A DNA stretch of 64,000 bases from positions 115,494 through 179,493 of the forward strand of contig NW_003205333.1 of assembly GCF_000006405.1 (NCBI RefSeq), given 5' to 3'. The notes beneath the pieces are model-generated. The model saw nothing but the letters and a program-made list of their open reading frames with translations, searched no databases and was not told the origin of the DNA. This document shows positions 11,041 through 21,225 of the stretch, in pieces (within the stretch, counting starts at the first letter, position 1; each line of letters opens with the position of its first letter). The DNA is from Perkinsus marinus ATCC 50983. Lineage: Eukaryota; Perkinsozoa; Perkinsida; Perkinsidae. Made by a program: the position numbers and the translations under genes.

Positions 11041-11424
11041 GTTTTGTTTGACGGATTGAGGCCATCTAGCTTGTTCTCCCTGATTGTTGTCAGACAGTAC
11101 CACTCAAGCTGGGAGCACGAATGCTCGTCACTCCCGAGTCTGAATCGCCTCGAACATCACAGCTGCAATTCGACCACTGAGTGGAAGTCCATCCAAGTTC
11201 TCATTGGCCCTATAGTTGACTGCACTACAATACGAGTTGGGACAAGGTTTGTGTCGACGCAAGTCGACTTTAATGGGACCATTGCTCCACGCTTAAGTGC
11301 TAGAAATAGCCAAGTGTTCACTATGAGTGTTATCATCAGTTGTATACATGTAACTCAGTTGGGGTGGGTGAACTAGCATTGACAATGATTTCCCTTTCAG
11401 TTAAGTTTTTAGTTTCTGTCTATT
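11041..11424 (+). promoter_or_regulatory. Diverged upstream region of PGM copy 3
   Basis: The 27-nt leader immediately before the ATG is identical to the other copies, and CCCTTTCAG precedes it. Farther upstream the block is alignable to those of copies 1, 2 and 5 (GACAAG..TGTGTCGACGCAA and CGCTTAAGTGCTAG stretches) but clearly more diverged. Confidence 0.55.
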
Positions 11425-13200
11425 ATGTCAAGCGCAGTTAAGAATTGGCTTTCTCTCGATTTCGATAAGAACACCCGTAAGGAAGCCCAAGAGCTTACTC
11501 CTGAGGAGATAGAAGATCGCCTCAATCCTAATCATCGTATGGAATTTGGTACCGCTGGTCTTCGTGGCGAGATGGGAGCTGGCTTCAACCGTATCAATTG
11601 TTTGACTGTGATGCAAGCTGCTCAAGGACTATGTATGCAATTGATCGAGAGGTTTGGTGAAGATGTTCTCTCCCAGAGAGGTGTCGTCTTTGGTTATGAT
11701 GGACGTCATAATTCTCGTCAATTCGCTCATGTTGCCTCGGCTGTCTTCATCACGAAAGGTGCTAAAGTCTACCTCATCGACAAGACCAGTGTTACTCCTT
11801 CCAATCCATTCTTGATTGTTCATTTCCATGCTCTAGCTGGTGGTCAGATGACAGCCTCCCACAACCCGAAGCAGTACAATGGTTTCAAAGTATACGGCGA
11901 TAACGGTGCTCAAATTATCCCTCCAGTTGATGCCGAGATCGAGGCTAAGATTGCTGAGAATTTGGTTCCATGGAAAGATGCTTTGGAGTTGTTGGATTTG
12001 GATACCTGTTTATTAAAGGACAAGTCCAAGACCATCGATCCTTACAATGACGCCTTGTACACCTACATCGATCAAATGTATCACGAGCTGTGCCGATTTC
12101 CTGACCTCAACAAGGACTGCAACTTACAGTTCGTCTACACGGCTATGCAAGGTGTTGGTCTTCCATTCGCTACCGGTTTGATGGACAAGTTTGGCTTCCC
12201 CAAGAAGTGTGTGTCGATCGTGGAAGCGCAGGCTCACCCTGATCCTGAGTTCTCCACTGTCGCCTTCCCCAACCCCGAAGAGAAGGGTGCACTCGACATG
12301 AGCAAGCAACAAGCAATTGATGAGGATGCCGATTATGTATTGGCAAATGATCCTGATGCTGATCGCTTCACTTCTTGCGAAAAGCAGAAGGACGGTTCAT
12401 GGCATCAATTCACTGGTGATGAGCTTGGTACCATCTTTGGAGATTGGCAACTGTTGATGGCTCATCGTCGTGGTGTCGACCCGAAGAATTGTCTGGTCAT
12501 CAATTCCACGGTATCGTCTAAGATGCTGAAGGCGTTATCTGATTACTACGGTGGAGTGTATGAGGATACTCTAACAGGTTTCAAATGGATGGCTAACAAG
12601 TCGTTGGAGATGACCGCTGAACACTCCAATTTGGTACACTGTACGGCTTATGAGGAGGCACTAGGAAGTGCCCTCACGATGAGTGTCCCAGATAAGGATG
12701 GTATCAGTGCCTGCAGTGTCTGGTGTGAGATGGCTAACTTTTGGCGTAAGGAGAAAGGCATCACTCTTCTTGAACGACTAAATGAACTCCGTAAGATGGT
12801 TGGTTTCTTCGCACAACACAACGGTTACTTCATCTGTGATGATCCTAAGGTTATGAAACAGATGTTTGATGAGTTCCGTAATGAGGGTAACTACAAGACC
12901 GAGCTCGGGTCATCTAAGATAGCTGATGTTCGTGATGTTACTCTTGGTTATGATTCAAGGAGGAAGGATAAGAAGTCTACATTACCTATGACACCGGATG
13001 CTCAGATGATTACTCTCTACTTCGATGATCAAGCTACTGTTACTATCCGTGGATCTGGTACTGAACCCAAGGTGAAGTACTACTGTGAGGCTAACGATAA
13101 GGAGAGTATGGAGAAGGCTCAGGAGAAGCTCGAAGTCGTCGTTAGAAATGTCATCGACTACTTCCTCCAACCCAAGAAGTACAATTTGGGTTCTCGATAA
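11425..13200 (+). CDS. Phosphoglucomutase / phosphopentomutase, PGM2 type, array copy 3
   Basis: A third 591-residue copy, now on the plus strand, pointing away from copy 2. All catalytic loops are intact (Ser145, 309-314, 410-414, 542-548). It carries Lys6 (Glu in the others) and shares Phe439 and Arg574 with copy 4 only, so copies 3 and 4 are the youngest pair. Its downstream hairpin block runs into a 100-N gap. An AG acceptor in CCCTTTCAG lies 28 nt before the ATG, fitting trans-splicing of a spliced leader. Confidence 0.95.
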   Translation: MSSAVKNWLSLDFDKNTRKEAQELTPEEIEDRLNPNHRMEFGTAGLRGEMGAGFNRINCLTVMQAAQGLCMQLIERFGEDVLSQRGVVFGYDGRHNSRQFAHVASAVFITKGAKVYLIDKTSVTPSNPFLIVHFHALAGGQMTASHNPKQYNGFKVYGDNGAQIIPPVDAEIEAKIAENLVPWKDALELLDLDTCLLKDKSKTIDPYNDALYTYIDQMYHELCRFPDLNKDCNLQFVYTAMQGVGLPFATGLMDKFGFPKKCVSIVEAQAHPDPEFSTVAFPNPEEKGALDMSKQQAIDEDADYVLANDPDADRFTSCEKQKDGSWHQFTGDELGTIFGDWQLLMAHRRGVDPKNCLVINSTVSSKMLKALSDYYGGVYEDTLTGFKWMANKSLEMTAEHSNLVHCTAYEEALGSALTMSVPDKDGISACSVWCEMANFWRKEKGITLLERLNELRKMVGFFAQHNGYFICDDPKVMKQMFDEFRNEGNYKTELGSSKIADVRDVTLGYDSRRKDKKSTLPMTPDAQMITLYFDDQATVTIRGSGTEPKVKYYCEANDKESMEKAQEKLEVVVRNVIDYFLQPKKYNLGSR

Positions 13201-13353
13201 GGCAATTGTTGATTCATCGTTCTGATTCCAGAGAACTCTGGGCTACGATCAAGCGGTGTTTCGTCATAGGACCATTCATCAGGATCCATTCTTTTTCTGG
13301 ATCCGAACTTAATATGCGATACATTGTATCGTAGAATTTTTCTGAGAATCATC
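13201..13353 (+). promoter_or_regulatory. Conserved 3' hairpin block of PGM copy 3
   Basis: Three inverted repeats in the same order as in copies 1 and 2, ending with CGATACATTGTATCG (13317-13331). It differs by very few bases from the block after copy 4. Confidence 0.6.
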
Positions 13354-13395
13354 GGTGTTGCTTTTAGTAGTTTCTTCGGTTAGTGCGGTCTCGCT

Positions 13396-13495
13396 NNNNN
13401 NNNNNNNNNNNNNNNNNNNNNNNNNNNNNNNNNNNNNNNNNNNNNNNNNNNNNNNNNNNNNNNNNNNNNNNNNNNNNNNNNNNNNNNNNNNNNNN
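13396..13495. other. Assembly gap of 100 N
   Basis: Exactly 100 N, the usual placeholder for a gap of unknown size. The left flank equals the sequence found after copy 4 (about 15,460-15,495); the right flank resumes inside the leader of copy 4. The promoter of copy 4 is therefore missing, and further array units may be hidden. Confidence 0.98.
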
Positions 13496-13523
13496 TCAGT
13501 TAAGTTTTTAGTTTCTGTCTATT

Positions 13524-15299
13524 ATGTCAAGCGCAGTTGAGAATTGGCTTTCTCTCGATTTCGATAAGAACACCCGTAAGGAAGCCCAAGAGCTTACTCC
13601 TGAGGAGATAGAAGATCGCCTCAATCCTAATCATCGTATGGAATTTGGTACCGCTGGTCTTCGTGGCGAGATGGGAGCTGGCTTCAACCGTATCAATTGT
13701 TTGACTGTGATGCAAGCTGCTCAAGGACTATGTATGCAATTGATCGAGAGGTTTGGTGAAGATGTTCTCTCCCAGAGAGGTGTCGTCTTTGGTTATGATG
13801 GACGTCATAATTCTCGTCAATTCGCTCATGTTGCCTCGGCTGTCTTCATCACGAAAGGTGCTAAAGTCTACCTCATCGACAAGACCAGTGTTACTCCTTC
13901 CAATCCATTCTTGATTGTTCATTTCCATGCTCTAGCTGGTGGTCAGATGACAGCCTCCCACAACCCGAAGCAGTACAATGGTTTCAAAGTATACGGCGAT
14001 AACGGTGCTCAAATTATCCCTCCAGTTGATGCCGAGATCGAGGCTAAGATTGCTGAGAATTTGGTTCCATGGAAAGATGCTTTGGAGTTGTTGGATTTGG
14101 ATACCTGTTTATTAAAGGACAAGTCCAAGACCATCGATCCTTACAATGACGCCTTGTACACTTACATCGATCAAATGTATCACGAGCTGTGCCGATTTCC
14201 TGACCTCAACAAGGACTGCAACTTACAGTTCGTCTACACGGCTATGCAAGGTGTTGGTCTTCCATTCGCTACCGGTTTGATGAACAAGTTTGGCTTCCCC
14301 AAGAAGTGTGTGTCGATCGTGGAAGCGCAGGCTCACCCTGATCCTGAGTTCTCCACTGTCGCCTTCCCCAACCCCGAAGAGAAGGGTGCACTCGACATGA
14401 GCAAGCAACAAGCAATTGATGAGGATGCCGATTATGTATTGGCAAATGATCCTGATGCTGATCGTTTTACTTCTTGCGAAAAGCAGAAGGACGGTTCATG
14501 GCATCAATTCACTGGTGATGAGCTTGGTACCATCTTTGGAGATTGGCAATTGTTGATGGCTCATCGTCGTGGTGTCGACCCGAAGAATTGTCTGGTCATC
14601 AATTCCACGGTATCGTCTAAGATGCTGAAGGCGTTATCTGATTACTACGGTGGAGTGTATGAGGATACTCTAACAGGTTTCAAATGGATGGCTAACAAGT
14701 CGTTGGAGATGACCGCTGAACACTCCAATTTGGTACACTGTACGGCTTATGAGGAGGCACTAGGAAGTGCCCTCACGATGAGTGTCCCAGATAAGGATGG
14801 TATCAGTGCCTGCAGTGTCTGGTGTGAGATGGCTAACTTTTGGCGTAAGGAGAAAGGCATCACTCTTCTTGAACGACTAAATGAACTCCGTAAGATGGTT
14901 GGTTTCTTCGCACAACACAACGGTTACTTCATCTGTGATGATCCTAAGGTTATGAAACAGATGTTTGATGAGTTCCGTAATGAGGGTAACTACAAGACCG
15001 AGCTCGGGTCATCTAAGATAGCTGATGTTCGTGATGTTACTCTTGGTTATGATTCAAGGAGGAAGGATAAGAAGTCTACATTACCTATGACACCGGATGC
15101 TCAGATGATTACTCTCTACTTCGATGATCAAGCTACTGTTACTATCCGTGGATCTGGTACTGAACCCAAGGTGAAGTACTACTGTGAGGCTAACGATAAG
15201 GAGAGTATGGAGAAGGCTCAGGAGAAGCTCGAAGTCGTCGTTAGAAATGTCATCGACTACTTCCTCCAACCCAAGAAGTACAATTTGGGTTCTCGATAA
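13524..15299 (+). CDS. Phosphoglucomutase / phosphopentomutase, PGM2 type, array copy 4
   Basis: A fourth 591-residue copy on the plus strand. Motifs are intact. The one residue of its own is Asn254 (Asp in the others), outside the catalytic loops; Phe439 and Arg574 are shared with copy 3. Only 28 nt of upstream sequence is visible before the gap, so its promoter cannot be judged. Near identity with copy 3 through the 3' UTR means copies 3 and 4 could also be partly an assembly artefact (two haplotypes placed in tandem), though they differ at several sites. Confidence 0.93.
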   Translation: MSSAVENWLSLDFDKNTRKEAQELTPEEIEDRLNPNHRMEFGTAGLRGEMGAGFNRINCLTVMQAAQGLCMQLIERFGEDVLSQRGVVFGYDGRHNSRQFAHVASAVFITKGAKVYLIDKTSVTPSNPFLIVHFHALAGGQMTASHNPKQYNGFKVYGDNGAQIIPPVDAEIEAKIAENLVPWKDALELLDLDTCLLKDKSKTIDPYNDALYTYIDQMYHELCRFPDLNKDCNLQFVYTAMQGVGLPFATGLMNKFGFPKKCVSIVEAQAHPDPEFSTVAFPNPEEKGALDMSKQQAIDEDADYVLANDPDADRFTSCEKQKDGSWHQFTGDELGTIFGDWQLLMAHRRGVDPKNCLVINSTVSSKMLKALSDYYGGVYEDTLTGFKWMANKSLEMTAEHSNLVHCTAYEEALGSALTMSVPDKDGISACSVWCEMANFWRKEKGITLLERLNELRKMVGFFAQHNGYFICDDPKVMKQMFDEFRNEGNYKTELGSSKIADVRDVTLGYDSRRKDKKSTLPMTPDAQMITLYFDDQATVTIRGSGTEPKVKYYCEANDKESMEKAQEKLEVVVRNVIDYFLQPKKYNLGSR

Positions 15300-15452
15300 G
15301 GCAATTGTTGATTCATCGTTCTGATTCCAGAGAACTCTGGGCTACGATCAAGCGGTGTTTCGTCATATGACCATTCATCACGATCCATTCTTTTTCTGGA
15401 TCCGAACTTAATATGCGATACATTGTATCGTAGAATTTTTCTGAGAATCATC
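15300..15452 (+). promoter_or_regulatory. Conserved 3' hairpin block of PGM copy 4
   Basis: Same three inverted repeats as copy 3; the GGATCC..GGATCC arms have lost one base pair (GATCC at 15,381) while the last palindrome (15417-15430) is unchanged. Confidence 0.55.
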
Positions 15453-16692
15453 GGTGTTGCTTTTAGTAGTTTCTTCGGTTAGTGCGGTCTCGCTTGAAAA
15501 CACGAACGATCTATACAGATTGAGGTCTCATTAAGAAATTAGAGCTGCTGAGCTCCACGACCGATGGGAAGTCCGATCGCATGGTAAAATCCAGTGGAGA
15601 CATTTACACTGAACCATGACAATGATCTCAGGGTTTTACTCGTCTATGTTTTTATCCTTTCCAACAGCTATGGAACGGTTGAGTGCGAGGATACGCGTAA
15701 ATTGACAGCCGTGGGATGACGTATTGGGATACGAAAAAACCGGAGTAGAGAATGCAACGCATTTACGCATGAGGCTTTCAACAAAGGTATGAGAAGAAAT
15801 AACATAAACTCCGCCTAAGGACATAATATTTCCCCTTATTGCTAGGGGTGGCCGGAGGCGACTCTACGTCCAAAAGCCATAGGAAAACTGCATACATGCT
15901 ATGTTATGGCGGTGCAGACGCCGAGATCAACTTCAACCCTTATCATACGTTAGGAGGTTGATGAGAGTCTTAATCGCGGCTTCATAATCTACCATATCAT
16001 ATATGTGTAAATCTATATCCCCAAGGACAGGACAAGCGTACGCTCAAGTAGACAAGTCACGTCACACACTCTGCAGTGTGTTCGATTTTGATAGTCCGAA
16101 ACCGAAAAATGCATAACTTATCAAATACGCATTATTTTACATCGGGCATATCTTTAAGAGTGTATCTCTTCAGATAGTTGATCGAATAACCGGAGTGGAA
16201 TTGGCGCCTCACATTCGGAGATGTGAGCTTAGTGAGGATCCAGACACTCAAGTGAGGCGATTCGAGCTCATATTCTGAGCAGCTAATGCTTAACGACTCC
16301 ATCATACGTAGTCATCTTGACTTTCTGGCCTTTTCAAGCGTTCTTGATGCACTGCAGTCGCTTACCTCGTGCCAACAGACAAATGAAGGCGGTGGCTGTC
16401 GGTGAGCGTATCTCACCTTTCGCCAGAAATAGGCTATCATACACAATTGATACATACATTTACTCTGAAGGACGGTTCTCGCCAGCTTCATGACAACGTA
16501 AGTTGGGACAAGATGTGTGTCGACGCAATTCCCACTGAAATGGGACAAGTTGATCCTCGCTTAAGTGCTAGTAAAAGCCGAGCCTTCATTAAGGGTTTTG
16601 TAGTCAGTGGGGTTTATGTAGTCGAATCCAAGTGGGGTCAATGACACTGACAATGATTTCCCTCTCAGTTAAGTTTTTAGTTTCTGTCTATT
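15453..16692 (+). promoter_or_regulatory. Spacer and conserved upstream region of PGM copy 5
   Basis: The first 450 nt show no gene. From about 15,910 the sequence matches, inverted, the upstream flank of copy 1 (about 6220-6390), and from about 16,080 that of copy 2. CCCTCTCAG and the shared leader precede the ATG at 16,693. Together with the flanks of copies 1 and 2, this shows that the duplicated unit includes 0.6-0.8 kb of 5' flank. Confidence 0.6.
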
Positions 16693-18468
16693 ATGTCAAG
16701 CGCAGTTGAGAATTGGCTTTCTCTCGATTTCGATAAGAACACCCGTAAGGAAGCCCAAGAGCTTACTCCTGAGGAGATCGAAGATCGCCTCAATCCTAAT
16801 CATCGTATGGAATTTGGTACCGCTGGTCTTCGTGGCGAGATGGGAGCTGGCTTCAACCGTATCAATTGTTTGACTGTGATGCAAGCTGCTCAAGGACTAT
16901 GTATGCAATTGATCGAGAGGTTTGGTGAAGATGTTCTCTCCCAGAGAGGTGTCGTCTTTGGTTATGATGGACGTCATAATTCTCGTCAATTCGCTCATGT
17001 TGCCTCGGCTGTCTTCATCACGAAAGGTGCTAAAGTCTACCTCATCGACAAGACCAGTGTTACTCCTTCCAATCCATTCTTGATTGTTCATTTCCATGCT
17101 CTAGCTGGTGGTCAGATGACAGCCTCCCACAACCCGAAGCAGTACAATGGTTTCAAAGTATACGGCGATAACGGCGCTCAAATTATCCCTCCAGTTGATG
17201 CCGAGATCGAGGCTAAGATTGCTGAGAATTTGGTTCCATGGAAAGATGCTTTGGAGTTGTTGGATTTGGATACCTGTTTATTAAAGGACAAGTCCAAGAC
17301 CATCGATCCTTACAATGATGCCTTGTACACCTACATCGGTCAGATGTATCACGAGCTGTGCCGATTCCCTGACCTCAACAAGGACTGCAACTTACAGTTC
17401 GTCTACACGGCTATGCAGGGTGTTGGTCTTCCATTCGCTACTGGTTTGATGGACAAGTTTGGCTTCCCCAAGAAGTGTGTGTCGATCGTGGAAGCGCAGG
17501 CTCACCCTGATCCTGAGTTCTCCACTGTCGCCTTCCCCAACCCCGAAGAGAAGGGTGCACTCGACATGAGCAAGCAACAGGCAATAGATGAGCATGCCGA
17601 TTATGTATTGGCAAATGATCCTGATGCTGATCGTTTTACTTCTTGCGAGAAGCAGAAGGACGGTTCATGGCATCAATTCACTGGTGATGAGCTTGGTACC
17701 ATCTTTGGAGATTGGCAACTGTTGGTGGCTCATCGTCGTGGTGTCGACCCGAAGAATTGTCTGGTCATCAATTCCACAGTATCGTCTAAGATGCTGAAGG
17801 CGTTATCTGATTACTACGGTGGAGTGTATGAGGATACTCTAACAGGTTTCAAATGGATGGCTAACAAGTCGTTGGAGATGACCGCTGAACACTCCAATTT
17901 GGTGCACTGTACGGCTTATGAGGAGGCACTAGGAAGTGCCCTCACGATGAGTGTCCCTGATAAGGATGGTATCAGTGCTTGCAGTGTCTGGTGTGAGATG
18001 GCTAACTATTGGCGTAAGGAGAAAGGTATCACTCTTCTTGAACGACTAAATGAACTCCGTAAGATGGTCGGTTTCTTCGCACAACACAACGGTTACTTCA
18101 TCTGTGATGATCCTAAGGTTATGAAACAGATGTTTGATGAGTTCCGTAATGAGGGTAACTACAAGGCTGAGCTCGGGTCATCTAAGATAGCTGATGTTCG
18201 TGATGTTACTCTTGGTTATGATTCAAGGAGGAAGAATAAGAAGTCTACATTACCAATGACACCGGATGCTCAGATGATTACTCTCTACTTCGATGATCAA
18301 GCTACTGTTACTATCCGTGGATCTGGTACTGAACCCAAGGTGAAGTACTACTGTGAGGCTAACGATAAGGAGAGTATGGAGAAGGCTCAGGAGAAGCTCG
18401 AAGTCGTCGTTAAAAATGTCATCGACTACTTCCTCCAACCCAAGAAGTACAATTTAGGTTCTCGATAA
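16693..18468 (+). CDS. Phosphoglucomutase / phosphopentomutase, PGM2 type, array copy 5
   Basis: The fifth copy, 591 residues, at the right end of the array. It is the most diverged in protein: Gly216 (Asp in the others), His301 (Asp), Val345 (Met), Ala492 (Thr) and Asn515 (Asp). His301 lies a few residues before the metal loop, but D309, D311 and D313 themselves are kept, as are Ser145, EEALG and RGSGTEP, so activity is expected. Its 3' flank has diverged strongly from the other four while still able to form comparable hairpins. No intron. Confidence 0.95.
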   Translation: MSSAVENWLSLDFDKNTRKEAQELTPEEIEDRLNPNHRMEFGTAGLRGEMGAGFNRINCLTVMQAAQGLCMQLIERFGEDVLSQRGVVFGYDGRHNSRQFAHVASAVFITKGAKVYLIDKTSVTPSNPFLIVHFHALAGGQMTASHNPKQYNGFKVYGDNGAQIIPPVDAEIEAKIAENLVPWKDALELLDLDTCLLKDKSKTIDPYNDALYTYIGQMYHELCRFPDLNKDCNLQFVYTAMQGVGLPFATGLMDKFGFPKKCVSIVEAQAHPDPEFSTVAFPNPEEKGALDMSKQQAIDEHADYVLANDPDADRFTSCEKQKDGSWHQFTGDELGTIFGDWQLLVAHRRGVDPKNCLVINSTVSSKMLKALSDYYGGVYEDTLTGFKWMANKSLEMTAEHSNLVHCTAYEEALGSALTMSVPDKDGISACSVWCEMANYWRKEKGITLLERLNELRKMVGFFAQHNGYFICDDPKVMKQMFDEFRNEGNYKAELGSSKIADVRDVTLGYDSRRKNKKSTLPMTPDAQMITLYFDDQATVTIRGSGTEPKVKYYCEANDKESMEKAQEKLEVVVKNVIDYFLQPKKYNLGSR

Positions 18469-18630
18469 GAACCTCTGTTGGTTCGTCTTTTGGATCGCAG
18501 AGAGTTCTGGGTTTCGAATTAGTCGTGTCTTACCATTAAAAAATTCATCAGGATTCCTGTGGGTTCGTTATTAACATATGACACATTGTGTCTCTAAGAA
18601 TTGTTTATCAGAAAGGTTTTAACAGTGTCG
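18469..18630 (+). promoter_or_regulatory. Diverged 3' hairpin block of PGM copy 5
   Basis: Base identity with copies 1-4 is low but structure is kept. The last palindrome reads GACACATTGTGTC (18580-18592) against GATACATTGTATC elsewhere: one T-A pair has become C-G, a two-sided compensating change. The first hairpin keeps CAGA/TCTG arms, and the middle one can pair only with several G-U pairs. Confidence 0.55.
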
Positions 18631-20271
18631 AGTTATCAACGCCGATTTGAGTCAATACTAGTGTTTGCTCATCAATGGCGATCTTTGACGAGAACGAGGA
18701 GTTCGATCTTTAGTTGCAATGTCGGTGTTAGAGGTTATCTCGCCCTGTGGGCAAAACTCATTGGCATGACGCAATCCCTCGGGAGCTAATGTGCATAGAT
18801 GCGAGTCTGGCTAAGCCGTGTTGTTGGCGTTGAACTTTAAACTCACATGCATACCTTGAACGACCGAAGGCTGGCCTTCGTCGTCGAACCGACAACACTG
18901 AAAGCCGCTTTCCAGCTGAAACTCCATGGCTCTCTGATGAGCTTGATGAATGTCATTTAGACATTGGAGGAGGATCGTGTAATAAACCAAGCACAACCAA
19001 ATTCGCACACCTTTGAGGTAAACTCCGAATTCCAATTGCCCAACTCTTGCTTTTCGACGCGCTCATCGAGAAGAATTCATTTTGAAGACTATTACTATTA
19101 GTACCATTACTAGGAAGCCATCCCTCTGATCATTCATAATGTCAGTCTCCCGCTCTAACCGTCGAGCGAGTGATAGTGCCATTTTCGAGATAGTATTATA
19201 CCGACCTTCGCGTGACACAGAATGGTGTTCTTAAATGGCGTACAACAAGATAACTCTCACAAATTTGCCACACACCCAGTGAGGTTCCCACTAGACAACA
19301 CAAGCCAGAACATAAAGGGAGATGAACGAATAACTATATAACCACGTTTCACGCAGTGTAAATGAATCGCGACCAATCGCGAGAAAGCTCTCACAGCACA
19401 TTCCCGGAACGGTTATCCGGTTATAGCTTATACAAGCTACGACGAATTGAGTTAATTCAACTACTACTCCGCCATTTGGGAACAACAGATGCTCATTATC
19501 GGAATGAAAAGTATATCCCGTAATGGTTTAGGTAGACAGACTAAACAACAATTCAGTAAAGAGGCTTCGGCCTCATAGAACACACAAGGACACCAAAAGG
19601 GCTTTGTAGTAGATGCAGAAAAGATAACCCTCCTCCACAATGGCTCCAACACGCACTTTATACAGTCTCCCAGAGTCGCTATCACAACAACTGAGGGCCC
19701 ACGGTTACGTGCCAACGACCGCGTTAAATAACATCCCAATCGGGCTATTGCGAGGCCAAGATTTGAGATAGAATCTAACGAGTTGCAGGGTTGAAGTCGA
19801 ATGCAGAGGGGGCTATGGGAACGAGTACAGTAAGATATAGGGGATATATTAAGCATAACAATGGGGGTGGTAGTAGGCAACTGAATGACCTCCCTGAAGA
19901 GGTGACATGCTACCTTACCAACAGAGGCTCTTCAAGTTGCCGATGGCTCCTAGAAGAGCCAGAGAACAGTAGTATGAGTAGTAGAAGTCTTGAAAGGCGA
20001 AGTGAGGTAAGCTGATTAACAGCTAGGGATAATGGCAATCTACGGCAAAGATGAGAAAAGAACCGTAGGGCTTACGTCGAGTTACCTCTGGAAATACCTT
20101 ACGCCTACTAGACGGAAAATGAACAACTGGTCATCATCTGCTTCTCAGCACGATGAGATATAAGAAAACAACAGCAGGAAACAGCTCAACCACACTAAGC
20201 GCGGAGGCTGCTTCATTCGTCATTGACATGATGGGCATAACCAGTATGATCACATAAGTATATGGCTGATC
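18631..20271. other. Long spacer, no gene seen
   Basis: The longest open frame (19464-19880, minus, 138 codons) is Cys/Leu/Ser/Arg-rich without a recognisable family, splice context or homologue in the window. I do not call it a gene. No tRNA or repeat was seen. Confidence 0.35.
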
Positions 20272-21225
20272 TTACACCTGTTGGCAAGCAGCCGAGAGGC
20301 TCTCCTGCAACAGGAGCTCAAGCTCGAGCTCCTCGTCAGAAAAGTGCGGTAGTAACTCGAACAACGATGCATTAGCTTCCTCAAGACCATTCATTAGATC
20401 AACGCTTGGAGAGGGCGGCAACGAGCAACCACTATCAACAGAGCTCAGAGTCAACGGGTAGGGTGAACTACCTAGAACACTATCGAACGACTGGTCACGA
20501 TTGATGTGATCAAGGGAGTTGCTGCTACTCAAGGTGGACCCACCGAACGAAGACACATCAGACCTTGACGGTGACAAGTAGCCTCTGCTAGCGTTGCTCA
20601 ATAGCGAGGAACTATCAGTAGATGTGGGATCAGTAAGCAGACACTCGGAGAGTAGATCACGATATACCGCACCGTAATCACGAGGGGAACAAGCAGGAAC
20701 ATCGACGCCAGTCTGTGTAGCCAACTCAGATCTTCTGAGCATCTCGAGGCGCTTCATAGCAGACAGATACTGTCTGTTCATAGGAGGCTTGATAGGACTC
20801 TCACCATTCTCAGTGGCACGAGCATAAGCTAGAGCCAGCTTAGCACGCTTCTTCTTAGAAGGGCGTTGACGGGACTTTGCCTTCCGGTTCGCCTTGCGTT
20901 CTTCGTCGGCGGGAAGGGCACAATCCATGTTGTGACATCGTTTACAGTCGGGTCCTTCACGACAACCTCGACTAGAGTTGGCAAACCAGCAGCCACGCCC
21001 GCAATAAGGGGAATTGCAAGTGCCAACAGACACTACACCGAGCACGACCTTGCCCTGAGCAGACACCATAGTGGGGACTTTCACAGAGGCTGGGATGCAC
21101 TGAATAGGCGCCGGCAAAGGAAAAGCACCAATGGGGGGAATTGAGAGCTGCGTACTATACATGACAACGGGCACATCAACTACAACCACGACAAGTCTGA
21201 TGGAACCGATCACTATTTTTTGCAT
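20272..21225 (-). CDS. Single CCCH zinc-finger protein, alveolate type
   Basis: 317 residues, one exon. Residues 79-98 fit C-x8-C-x5-C-x3-H exactly (Cys79, Cys88, Cys94, His98), the CCCH finger that usually binds RNA. The surrounding pattern, GTC..C..GCWF before it and C-K-R-C-H at its end, resembles the one-finger CCCH proteins that are abundant in dinoflagellates, Perkinsus and apicomplexans. A basic stretch (about 110-130, KSRQRPSKKKRAK) follows and may act in nuclear import or nucleic-acid binding. The remaining C-terminal half is Ser-rich and disordered and ends in an acidic, leucine-rich segment near 296-307. The ATG is the first in frame and sits just after a GC-rich stretch. Likely a post-transcriptional regulator; target unknown. 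Confidence 0.75.
   Translation of the reverse strand: MQKIVIGSIRLVVVVVDVPVVMYSTQLSIPPIGAFPLPAPIQCIPASVKVPTMVSAQGKVVLGVVSVGTCNSPYCGRGCWFANSSRGCREGPDCKRCHNMDCALPADEERKANRKAKSRQRPSKKKRAKLALAYARATENGESPIKPPMNRQYLSAMKRLEMLRRSELATQTGVDVPACSPRDYGAVYRDLLSECLLTDPTSTDSSSLLSNASRGYLSPSRSDVSSFGGSTLSSSNSLDHINRDQSFDSVLGSSPYPLTLSSVDSGCSLPPSPSVDLMNGLEEANASLFELLPHFSDEELELELLLQESLSAACQQV

Noticed and set aside
19464-19880. 138-codon minus-strand open frame in the spacer right of the PGM array
   Set aside because: Composition is odd, no domain, no splice partners; kept only as a note.
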